From positions 1-8,236 of the forward strand of contig CAYQTO010000162.1 in assembly GCA_964420455.1 (NCBI GenBank): a stretch of 8,236 bases of DNA, in the 5' to 3' direction. The notes below the pieces were generated by a model. The model did no database searches. It was not told the origin of the DNA and saw only the letters and a list, made by a program, of their open reading frames with translations. A program made the translations under genes and the position numbers. Source of the DNA: CAYQTO01 sp964420455. Its GTDB lineage: Bacteria > Sumerlaeota > Sumerlaeia > SLMS01. Below are positions 1 to 5,741 of this stretch, one piece after another. The stretch's first letter is position 1; the number at the start of each line of letters is the position of its first letter.

Positions 1-20
1 AAGGTGCGCCCACAAAACAG

Positions 21-91
21 CCCAGGGTCAGCGGCGCCAGCCGCGCCACCCTGGGTTGGGAAGATGACCGGTCCGCACCCTGTAGGGGTGC
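21..91. repeat. GC-rich extragenic palindromes (REP-like element)
   Basis: Two palindromes lie side by side. The first is an 8-bp perfect stem (CCCAGGGT at 21-28 with ACCCTGGG at 48-55) that encloses a second perfect stem (GCGGC at 31-35 with GCCGC at 40-44). The second pairs GCACCC at 75-80 with GGGTGC at 86-91 around a 5-nt loop. No U-run follows either hairpin, so they do not look like simple intrinsic terminators. The arrangement recalls dispersed REP/BIME-type extragenic repeats, and the wording of the two stems resembles repeats I remember from PVC-group genomes. That resemblance is recollection and not a search. Only one copy is visible here and the element may extend left of the window. 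Confidence 0.45.
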
Positions 92-231
92 CACAAAAAG
101 GGCCTTCCGACCGAAAGGAACAGGTCCGCAAAAGGAAGAAGGCGTCGCACGGCTCTCAATCGTGACATTCGGCGCCGCTCACCTTCGCCCCGTATGCGCG
201 GCCTGGACGACGGGGAAAAAGGCGGGCCTTC
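92..231. other. Non-coding stretch downstream of the J-domain gene
   Basis: No convincing gene is seen here on either strand. Short pairings exist (GACC at 109-112 with GGTC at 123-126; GCCTT at 102-106 with AAGGC at 139-143), and the segment is more purine-rich (AAAGGAA, AAAAGGAAGAAGG) than the flanking coding DNA. It may be the tail of the palindromic element, or the 3' untranslated region of the minus-strand gene. A small structured RNA cannot be excluded from one sequence. Confidence 0.35.
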
Positions 232-233
232 TC
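216..233 (-). terminator. Possible intrinsic terminator of the J-domain fusion gene
   Basis: Read on the minus strand, AGAAGG (232-227), CCCG, then CCTTTT (222-217) can form a 6-bp stem with one G-U pair and a 4-nt loop, with five T residues (220-216) at its 3' side. The T-run partly overlaps the stem, the stem is short, and it begins inside the stop codon. This is therefore a weak candidate. Confidence 0.3.
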
Positions 234-1290
234 AGCTTTGGTTGGGGGCAAGGGACTGTTCGAGAAGTTCCCAGGCCTCGTTGATGCGGCGGGCCTTTTC
301 CTCGGCCATGGCGCGAAACTCGGGGTCGTCGACAAACTTGTCCGGGTGGTAGCGCTGGACAAGGGTGCGGTATTTCTTGCGGGCGTCCTCGAGGGTGGCT
401 TCGCCGGTGATGCCGAGGGTTTCGCGGGCGAGTTTTTCGGTCATCTTCTCGGCGGATTCGCGGGCACGGCTGCGGCGCTGGTGATCGTGGGGGCGTTCCT
501 GCTGGGCGCGTTGGCGAGCCTGCTCGGTGCGCTTTTTGGAGGCGTCGGCGAGGGCGTGCGAGGCACCGTCGCGATCGAGGCGGACGTAGCGGTGGAGGTC
601 CTGCTGGAGGAGTTCCTCGACGGCGTGGTGGGGGATTTCCTGGCCCTGGGCGGCAAGGGCCTCGTGAATGACGGAGGTGGTGGCGGGCTCGTAGGACCGC
701 TCGACAATGGTGAAGACGAGGTTGGCGAGGAAGACACGCTGTGAGGGGTCGATCGCGGGTGCGGTCTTGCCGCGGCGGCGCTTGAACTGGCGAGGGACGG
801 TTTTGACGTTGAAGTATTCAGGGACGACATAGGGGTCGTCGAGGGTGCGGACGAGGCGGCCGGCGGCGGCGGTCAGGACGGCAAAGATGCGGCGGTACTC
901 GGGGGTTGTCTCGGCGGAAAGGGGGTCAACGTCGATCTTTTTGGTGGGGAGGTCGAGCCCCTCGTTAAGCTGGACGACCTTCTGGGCCATGGGCTCGCCG
1001 AGCAGGGCGGCGGCGGCCTTCGCCTGGGAGCGGGTCATGGTGAAGACGAGGTCGGCGGTATCGGCGAGTTGCGGCGTGAGGGGTTTGCTCCGGTGCTGGC
1101 GGAGGTGGATTTTCTCGCCGCGAAGGAAGGCGAGCGTGGCGTCGGTGGGGGGCAGGGGGCCTGAAACGCGCAGCCCGCAGGAATCGAAGACACATCCGGA
1201 CAGGCGGACCTCGTTGGCGATGCGCTGGGCAAGGGCGCCGGCCATGGGACCCCGGAGGCGGTCCTCGTCGCTGACAAAAAGGATTCTCAT
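232..1290 (-). CDS. Degenerate LMW-PTP-like domain fused to a C-terminal J domain
   Basis: The 352-residue protein is predicted cytoplasmic, with no signal peptide or membrane segment. Residues 1-150 follow the low-molecular-weight protein tyrosine phosphatase/arsenate reductase fold: strand ILFV, a P-loop-like stretch ending R13-G-P-M-A, DSCG at 36-39, HRS at 66-68 with LTP at 71-73, ADLVFTMTR at 79-87, and D122-P123 at the general-acid position. The nucleophile cysteine of the CX5R signature is Ser7 (codon AGC at 1272-1270), and the loop reads SDEDRLR, so phosphatase activity is unlikely. Residues about 180-240 form an unassigned, possibly helical region. Residues 250-290 are highly charged and coiled-coil-like. 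Residues 291-346 are a J domain with the HPD motif at 315-317, expected to stimulate an Hsp70/DnaK. The ATG at 1290 is chosen because LMW-PTP folds begin directly at this first strand. The frame stays open far upstream, but that part is antisense to the neighbouring gene. No strong ribosome site is visible. Confidence 0.88.
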   Translation of the reverse strand: MRILFVSDEDRLRGPMAGALAQRIANEVRLSGCVFDSCGLRVSGPLPPTDATLAFLRGEKIHLRQHRSKPLTPQLADTADLVFTMTRSQAKAAAALLGEPMAQKVVQLNEGLDLPTKKIDVDPLSAETTPEYRRIFAVLTAAAGRLVRTLDDPYVVPEYFNVKTVPRQFKRRRGKTAPAIDPSQRVFLANLVFTIVERSYEPATTSVIHEALAAQGQEIPHHAVEELLQQDLHRYVRLDRDGASHALADASKKRTEQARQRAQQERPHDHQRRSRARESAEKMTEKLARETLGITGEATLEDARKKYRTLVQRYHPDKFVDDPEFRAMAEEKARRINEAWELLEQSLAPNQS

Positions 1291-1431
1291 GCCGGGGGAA
1301 GCGTTCGTGGGGATCGGCGGCCATGGCAACCAGCAAGATGCGCAGGCGGGACCGTCACGCGAAGCGCCGGCAGCGCACGGCTCCGGGCAGGGGGGGAATC
1401 GCGACGACGACCAAATCTGGACATATGAGCC

Positions 1432-1459
1432 TTGCCATGCGGGGGACCGGGAGCATATG
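1432..1459 (+). promoter_or_regulatory. Weak sigma-70-like promoter candidate for the 818-residue gene
   Basis: TTGCCA (1432-1437) matches the -35 consensus at 5 of 6 positions. CATATG (1454-1459), 16 bp downstream, matches only 3 of 6 positions of the -10 consensus. The implied transcript start is near 1466, which gives a short leader before the GTG at 1492. The weak -10 keeps this tentative. Confidence 0.28.
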
Positions 1460-1477
1460 GACGTCGATTTTGACGGG

Positions 1478-1483
1478 AAAGGA
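1478..1483 (+). promoter_or_regulatory. Shine-Dalgarno site that fixes the GTG start at 1492
   Basis: AAAGGA lies 8 nt upstream of the GTG at 1492. This good match and spacing supports GTG as the real start of the large plus-strand gene. Confidence 0.65.
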
Positions 1484-1491
1484 ACACGCCT

Positions 1492-3948
1492 GTGAGCGAA
1501 GCCGTCCAACTTGGCCCCTATACGCTTGTTCCCGGCACCCGCTGGATCAGTGTGCAGCGGCGGACGGAGGATCGGCCGCTCGAGGTTTCGCCCCGTTTCG
1601 GGTTTCACCTGACAATCGAGGGTCGCGGTCCCGAGCCCTTTCGCATCCACCGGCTGTTGATGGACAAGGCGGGGAGCGCGCTGCTCCACGGGTCGGTCCG
1701 CGACGAGTACGCGCTGGATGTGGTAATCAGCCACGTAAAGGAAATCGAATCCCTCGACTTCCGGGCCCAGGTGGCGAACTCGGGCCAGCCGGTCAACGTG
1801 CGGTTTGATATCCAGTTGCTGCTGCCGCGCGAGGCCGACCCACGCTGGCTTGTTCCGGGATTCTTCTACGCGACCAACAAGCCGGCGGGGAGCACGCGTC
1901 ATTACCCGTCTTACTCGCACCTGAACCGCGACATCCAGAAGCTGATCGCGTCGAAGTGGCACTTCCGGTCGGACCGTGCCTCGACGCCGCTGGTCGCCGC
2001 CTGGACTTACAACTGCATGGCGTTTTTGGCGACGGATGGGATTTTCGGGCGAACGAAGTTGCAGCCCCGCGGGCTCGGGACGAGCGGGCTGGCCTTTGGT
2101 TCCGAGGACGGCGACCCCCAGCTCCTTCTCGAGTTCCCTTTCACCGAGCGGCCGGCAAAGTTCAGCTTCTGCCACGATGATCGGACAGCGCCTCAGGAGA
2201 CCTTTGTGCCCCTGACGGGCAAGAACGCCCTCTCGGCGTCTTTCCAGATGGGCATCCACGAGCCAGACCTGCACGGATACGTACCGGTCATGAGGTACCT
2301 GTACGAGAATTCAGGGGAAGCGAGCGCGCCGCCCAACCGGTTGTCGTCCGACCATGCGGAGCACCTGGCCCATGTCGGGCTGCTGCGATGGCATTACGAT
2401 GCGCGGGTCACCGCGATCTTCGAGACGGCGTGCTTTGACCGGCACTTTGGGACGCGGTTCGGTTACCTCGAGCGGCCGCACATGCATGCGGGATGGCTGA
2501 GCGGGTGCCTCCCGGCGTTCACGCTGTTGTGGGCGGGGCGCGAGACCGGGCACGAGGACTCCGTTCAAGCAGGGGCGGCGATCCTGAGCAAGTTTGCCGA
2601 GAGCCTGGCCCCCTGCGGGACGATCTTTCCCACCTGGACAGAGGAGCACGGTTGGTCGTGCAGCTTTGGCCCGGAGGAGGGAACGGCGCATTCGCGGACG
2701 GTGGCGGAGGGCGTGCTCTTCCTGCTGCGGGGTTTGGTGCTCGAGATGCGCCATGGCCAGAATCGCTCGAGCTGGTCCGACGCGGCCATCTCGTCGCTCA
2801 ACTACGCGATGGGATCCCAGCGCGAGGACGGCGCGTTTCCCTCGTACTTCGATCTCACGACGGGGCGTCCGGCAGGTTTCGAGGGAACCGCGGGCATCGC
2901 CTGGATTGCTGCGCTCGCCACCGGCAGCCAGTTCCTCGATCGCGCCTATTATCGAGACGTGGCCGCCAAAGCCGGCGAATACTACGCCACGTTTATCCGA
3001 AACGGCTTCCTCTATGGCTCGGTCGAGGACCAGCCGTCCACACCGACCAGCGACGACTGCCAGTGGGCGCTGATGGCGTACCTCGCGTTGTATGAACTGG
3101 ACCGCGACCCTGTCTGGCTTGACCTTGCCAAGAAGTCGGCGGACCTCGCCCTGACCTGGCGGTTTACCTACAATGTCCAGTTCGCCCCGGCGAGCCTGCC
3201 TGGGCGGTACCACTTTGGTACCCGGGGGGGAGATATCAGCTCGGTCGCGTGCCCTGTGACCACCTGCAACGGATTGCTTATTTACAGGGAGCTTCTCAAG
3301 CTGGCGCACTACGTTGGGGACTCGTACTATCTGCGGCGGGCGGAGGACTCGCGCAACTTTGCCTCGCAGTTGGTCATCTCCGAGGAGGGGCAATACAACG
3401 GCCGTGTTGGGATGGTGGCGGGCCAGATCTTCCACAGTGACTGGTGGCAGCCAAAGGGTGTCATCCTGTCACTCAGCCAGGCCATGGCCGCCGCATTGGT
3501 GAAGCACACGGAGTTGTTGCGGCGCAGCCTCGATGACGTGCTGAACCAAAACGTCGAGGCGCCCGAGGAGTTCGTGGAGGAAAAGGTTCTCTACTCGCAG
3601 CTGGCCTTTGGGGAAGGGGCGGATGATCAGGAGGCGGACCTGCCTTCGGGGATCATGGAGGTGCTGGGCCGGATCCACGATTCGGATGCGGCCTTTGGCG
3701 ATGAGGACAAGGACGCGCCCCAGCAGAAGGAAAGCCGCCAGGCGATTCCCGGTGTGACGCAGCGGGATCGCGGGAGCCGGGGCCTTTCGACCGACCAGGT
3801 GCCACTCCCAAGTCTCTCGCCCCAGCATCCCGTCCCGTATCCGGACCTTCAGAAACGGCGCGAGCGCGATCAGCCGACGCCCCAAAAGAGCCCGGAGCCG
3901 CGCAACGACACGTCCGACGACGTCGAGATCAAGTACAAGATCTTCTGA
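1492..3948 (+). CDS. Large protein with an alpha/alpha-barrel (six-hairpin glycosidase-like) core, function unknown
   Basis: The 818-residue product has no signal peptide or transmembrane segment and is probably cytoplasmic. Residues 1-260 are rich in predicted beta strands (for example 36-43, 73-80, 103-111). Residues about 285-680 alternate amphipathic helices with Gly/Trp/aromatic-rich loops such as GTIFPTWTEEHGW (376-388), GSQREDGAFPSYF (441-453), GFEGTAGIAWIAALATG (462-478) and DDCQWALMAYLALYE (521-535). This pattern is typical of (alpha/alpha)6 toroids found in glycoside hydrolases, epimerases and lyases. A beta domain followed by an alpha/alpha barrel is a common carbohydrate-enzyme layout, but I cannot name a family or assign catalytic residues. 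Residues about 690-818 are acidic, then Pro/Gln/Arg-rich and probably disordered, ending in EIKYKIF. The GTG start is backed by AAAGGA 8 nt upstream. The gene is divergent from the PTP-J fusion and shows no overlap with htrA. Sugar-related activity is an inference from fold pattern only. Confidence 0.85.
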   Translation: MSEAVQLGPYTLVPGTRWISVQRRTEDRPLEVSPRFGFHLTIEGRGPEPFRIHRLLMDKAGSALLHGSVRDEYALDVVISHVKEIESLDFRAQVANSGQPVNVRFDIQLLLPREADPRWLVPGFFYATNKPAGSTRHYPSYSHLNRDIQKLIASKWHFRSDRASTPLVAAWTYNCMAFLATDGIFGRTKLQPRGLGTSGLAFGSEDGDPQLLLEFPFTERPAKFSFCHDDRTAPQETFVPLTGKNALSASFQMGIHEPDLHGYVPVMRYLYENSGEASAPPNRLSSDHAEHLAHVGLLRWHYDARVTAIFETACFDRHFGTRFGYLERPHMHAGWLSGCLPAFTLLWAGRETGHEDSVQAGAAILSKFAESLAPCGTIFPTWTEEHGWSCSFGPEEGTAHSRTVAEGVLFLLRGLVLEMRHGQNRSSWSDAAISSLNYAMGSQREDGAFPSYFDLTTGRPAGFEGTAGIAWIAALATGSQFLDRAYYRDVAAKAGEYYATFIRNGFLYGSVEDQPSTPTSDDCQWALMAYLALYELDRDPVWLDLAKKSADLALTWRFTYNVQFAPASLPGRYHFGTRGGDISSVACPVTTCNGLLIYRELLKLAHYVGDSYYLRRAEDSRNFASQLVISEEGQYNGRVGMVAGQIFHSDWWQPKGVILSLSQAMAAALVKHTELLRRSLDDVLNQNVEAPEEFVEEKVLYSQLAFGEGADDQEADLPSGIMEVLGRIHDSDAAFGDEDKDAPQQKESRQAIPGVTQRDRGSRGLSTDQVPLPSLSPQHPVPYPDLQKRRERDQPTPQKSPEPRNDTSDDVEIKYKIF

Positions 3949-4036
3949 GTTTCGCCGGACGTCCCCGCAAACTTCGGTCGCTTTTTCCCGGTCCCCATTT
4001 TCCCCGCGGATTGGCCCCGTCGCTTTTCCCTTTTAC

Positions 4037-4061
4037 GGAACGGAGTTTGTTGTCTACCGTC
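4037..4061 (+). promoter_or_regulatory. ECF-sigma-like promoter candidate for htrA (GGAAC-N16-CGTC)
   Basis: GGAAC (4037-4041) is followed after exactly 16 bp by CGTC (4058-4061). This is the shape of many extracytoplasmic-function sigma promoters, which often drive htrA/degP genes in envelope stress. The predicted start near 4068 would leave about 50 nt of leader before the GTG at 4121. The motif is short and could occur by chance in GC-rich DNA. Confidence 0.33.
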
Positions 4062-4070
4062 GCGGGCGTC

Positions 4071-4080
4071 TGATCGATCA
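4071..4080. promoter_or_regulatory. 10-bp perfect palindrome TGATCGATCA in the htrA leader
   Basis: TGATCGATCA is its own reverse complement and sits just downstream of the predicted htrA transcription start, where an operator could act. It contains two GATC sites. No second copy is seen nearby, so a regulatory role is only a possibility. Confidence 0.2.
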
Positions 4081-4120
4081 AACCGCCCTCCACCCCCTTC
4101 TCCGGCAGGTACCCGTCAAC

Positions 4121-5689
4121 GTGATCCCTTTCTCCCGCCCCCTCGCTCTCTTTCTGGCGCTGCTCGCAGTGGCCCCCCTGGTCTTCTCCACGGCACAGGC
4201 GCAATCGGCTGCCGCCCGGCTCAACGAACAGACGTTCATCGAGATCTCTCGGCGCATCTTCCCTTCCGTGGTCAACATCACCATCGAGCCGCGGACCGAG
4301 GGCGATGAAGACCGCAGCAGCGCGATCAACAATTTCTTCAACAGCCGGCGCTCCCCCGGCATGGCTCCCGGATCCGGCAACGTCTCGGGGTCGGGCGTCG
4401 TTATCGACCGGTCCGGCTCCATCGGCTACGTCATTACCAACAACCACGTGGTGGAATCCGTGAACGAGCGCAACATGCTCAAGCTGACCTTTCATCGAAG
4501 CGAGGCAGGCACCACGGACTTTGATCAGACCGTCGTCGTCACGGGTGACAACGCACGGGTGATCGGGCGCGATGAACTCAGCGATCTCGCCGTGATCGAG
4601 TTCGCCATCCCCGAGGCGCTGGACGATATCGAACCGGTGCTGTTCGCGGATTCCGACAAGCTCGAGATCGGCGAGATGGTGCTCGCACTTGGCAACCCGC
4701 TGAACTTCAACCACACAATGACGCAGGGGATCATCTCGGGCAAGTCGCGCTACCTGGGATCGAGCATCTCCATCGAGGACCTGATCCAAACCGACGCGGT
4801 GATCCAGCCGGGAAACAGCGGCGGGCCGCTGGTGAACCTCGACGGCAAAATCGTCGGGATCAACAACGCCATCATCAGCCGGACGGGCCTGTGGCAGGGC
4901 GTAAGCTTCGCGATTCCCTCCAACGTGGCGAAGAAGGTCGTGGATGATCTCGAGCAAACCGGCATCGTGCAGCGCGGCTACCTCGGCGTGACCATGGACT
5001 ACGTGGGACGCTTTCCGAGCCTCATGGAGGCCTACCAGTTGACCCGTGCGGAGGGAGTGCTTGTCAGCTCGGTCGTCGAGAACAGCCCCGCCTCCATGGC
5101 AGGCGTCACGCGGTATGATGTCATTACGGATATTGACGGCGAGCCGGTCGCCACGCCCGACCAGATGCTCCGGATGATCACATCGAAAGCGATCAACCAG
5201 GAAGTGACAATCGGGCTGATACGGCTTGCAGAGGACCGCAAGCCCCTGCGCGTGGAGGCGGTGGCCGTCCTGGGCGAACGGCCCCACGAGGACCTCATTG
5301 AGGACCTCCACGACATTCGTCGCGGCGATGCGGACGGGGAAGATGTGTTCGTGCTTCCCGAAGGCCTGCTGGAGGATGAGGACACACCTCTTTCGACGGA
5401 GGAGATCGAGCGTTTCGGGATCATCACCGAAGCCGGTGCGGAACCGGGTCCGGGTGTGCTCGTCGCTGGGGTGACACCCGGCTCGACGGCGGACCGGATC
5501 GGGTTGATCGATGGCGACCGCATCCAGGCGGTGGACGGGATGGTGACGCCGGACCTCCGCTCGCTGGAGGAAACCCTGAGAAATGCGGAACGGGCGTCGG
5601 GGCTCCAGATCCTGATTCTCCGATCGGGGACGCCGGTGAACCTTAAACTTGAGGAAGCCGAGGACTCGTTGGCGCCGAGTCGCCCCTGA
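4121..5689 (+). CDS. htrA: HtrA/Deg-family periplasmic serine protease with two PDZ domains
   Basis: The 522-residue protein is exported: residues 1-28 are a signal peptide (hydrophobic core LALFLALLAVAPLVF, probable cleavage after AQA). The trypsin-like protease domain spans about 35-280 with the complete triad: His109 in TNNHVV, Asp155 in LSDLAV and Ser233 in GNSGGP. PDZ1 covers about 286-383 (GYLGV at 286-290) and PDZ2 about 443-510 (GVLVAG...IGLIDGDRI). The family degrades or refolds damaged envelope proteins, with PDZ domains controlling substrate binding and oligomer assembly. The stretch between the PDZs (about 387-432) is strongly acidic (EDLIEDLHD, DADGED, LEDEDT) and longer than a plain connector. 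The GTG start is chosen because it gives a proper signal peptide. moxR follows after 52 bp, so co-transcription is possible. The protease assignment is firm; DegP versus DegQ type cannot be decided. Confidence 0.95.
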   Translation: MIPFSRPLALFLALLAVAPLVFSTAQAQSAAARLNEQTFIEISRRIFPSVVNITIEPRTEGDEDRSSAINNFFNSRRSPGMAPGSGNVSGSGVVIDRSGSIGYVITNNHVVESVNERNMLKLTFHRSEAGTTDFDQTVVVTGDNARVIGRDELSDLAVIEFAIPEALDDIEPVLFADSDKLEIGEMVLALGNPLNFNHTMTQGIISGKSRYLGSSISIEDLIQTDAVIQPGNSGGPLVNLDGKIVGINNAIISRTGLWQGVSFAIPSNVAKKVVDDLEQTGIVQRGYLGVTMDYVGRFPSLMEAYQLTRAEGVLVSSVVENSPASMAGVTRYDVITDIDGEPVATPDQMLRMITSKAINQEVTIGLIRLAEDRKPLRVEAVAVLGERPHEDLIEDLHDIRRGDADGEDVFVLPEGLLEDEDTPLSTEEIERFGIITEAGAEPGPGVLVAGVTPGSTADRIGLIDGDRIQAVDGMVTPDLRSLEETLRNAERASGLQILILRSGTPVNLKLEEAEDSLAPSRP

Positions 5690-5701
5690 TCAACTGTTGA
5701 T
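5689..5701. repeat. 13-bp dyad ATCAAC-T-GTTGAT between htrA and moxR
   Basis: Perfect 6-bp arms flank a single T, starting at the last base of the htrA stop codon. The one-base centre is too tight for an RNA hairpin of this full length and there is no U-run. It therefore looks more like a possible protein-binding site, or chance, than a terminator. Confidence 0.3.
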
Positions 5702-5726
5702 TGCATGACCAAATCACGCAAAAGCC

Positions 5727-5730
5727 GGAG
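5727..5730 (+). promoter_or_regulatory. GGAG ribosome site that favours the moxR ATG at 5742
   Basis: GGAG ends 11 nt before the ATG at 5742. The alternative in-frame GTG at 5730 overlaps this GGAG and has no ribosome site of its own, so the ATG is preferred. Confidence 0.45.
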
Positions 5731-5741
5731 TGACGAAACGA

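Larger units (their letters stand above)
1291..1491. promoter_or_regulatory. Divergent intergenic region between the J-domain fusion and the 818-residue gene
   Basis: These 201 bp separate two genes that point away from each other, so promoters for both should lie here. The part next to the minus-strand gene is very GC-rich and shows no clear -35/-10 pair. The half next to the plus-strand gene has two copies of the palindrome CATATG (1422-1427 and 1454-1459), 32 bp apart, and a 7-base G run (1390-1396). No small gene is convincing within it. Confidence 0.5.
3949..4120 (+). promoter_or_regulatory. Intergenic region upstream of htrA
   Basis: These 172 bp are pyrimidine-rich on the plus strand, with several TTTTCCC runs between 3980 and 4034. 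I see no convincing hairpin terminator for the upstream gene. The region holds an ECF-type promoter candidate and a 10-bp palindrome, listed separately. Immediately before the GTG at 4121, GGCAGGT (4104-4110) may serve as a weak ribosome-binding site. Confidence 0.5.

Noticed and set aside
102..143. A stretch (CAGGTCC, loop GCAAAA, GGAAGAAGG) resembling the SRP RNA helix 8 tip
   Set aside because: The conserved AGCAG on the 3' side and the GGAA-type tetraloop are missing, and the flanks do not pair into the long SRP hairpin.
1..231. Possible tRNA, CRISPR array or attachment site
   Set aside because: There is no cloverleaf, no regularly spaced direct repeat and no integrase or tRNA end; only the palindromes are supported.
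238..744. A 168-codon plus-strand frame rich in Gly, Val, Leu and Ala
   Set aside because: It is antisense to the J-domain and linker coding region; the apparent hydrophobicity arises from reading Lys/Glu/Arg-rich codons in reverse.
1291..2274. Upstream extension of the minus-strand PTP-J reading frame to about 680 residues
   Set aside because: The added part is antisense to the well-supported 818-residue gene, and the LMW-PTP fold starts exactly at the ATG at 1290.
2311..3435. A 374-codon open frame antisense to the alpha/alpha-barrel gene
   Set aside because: No domain, no ribosome site, and shadow-like composition rich in Arg, Pro and Gly.
3929..5311. A 460-codon open frame antisense to htrA
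   Set aside because: It lies opposite a gene with a complete catalytic triad and signal peptide; composition is that of a shadow frame.
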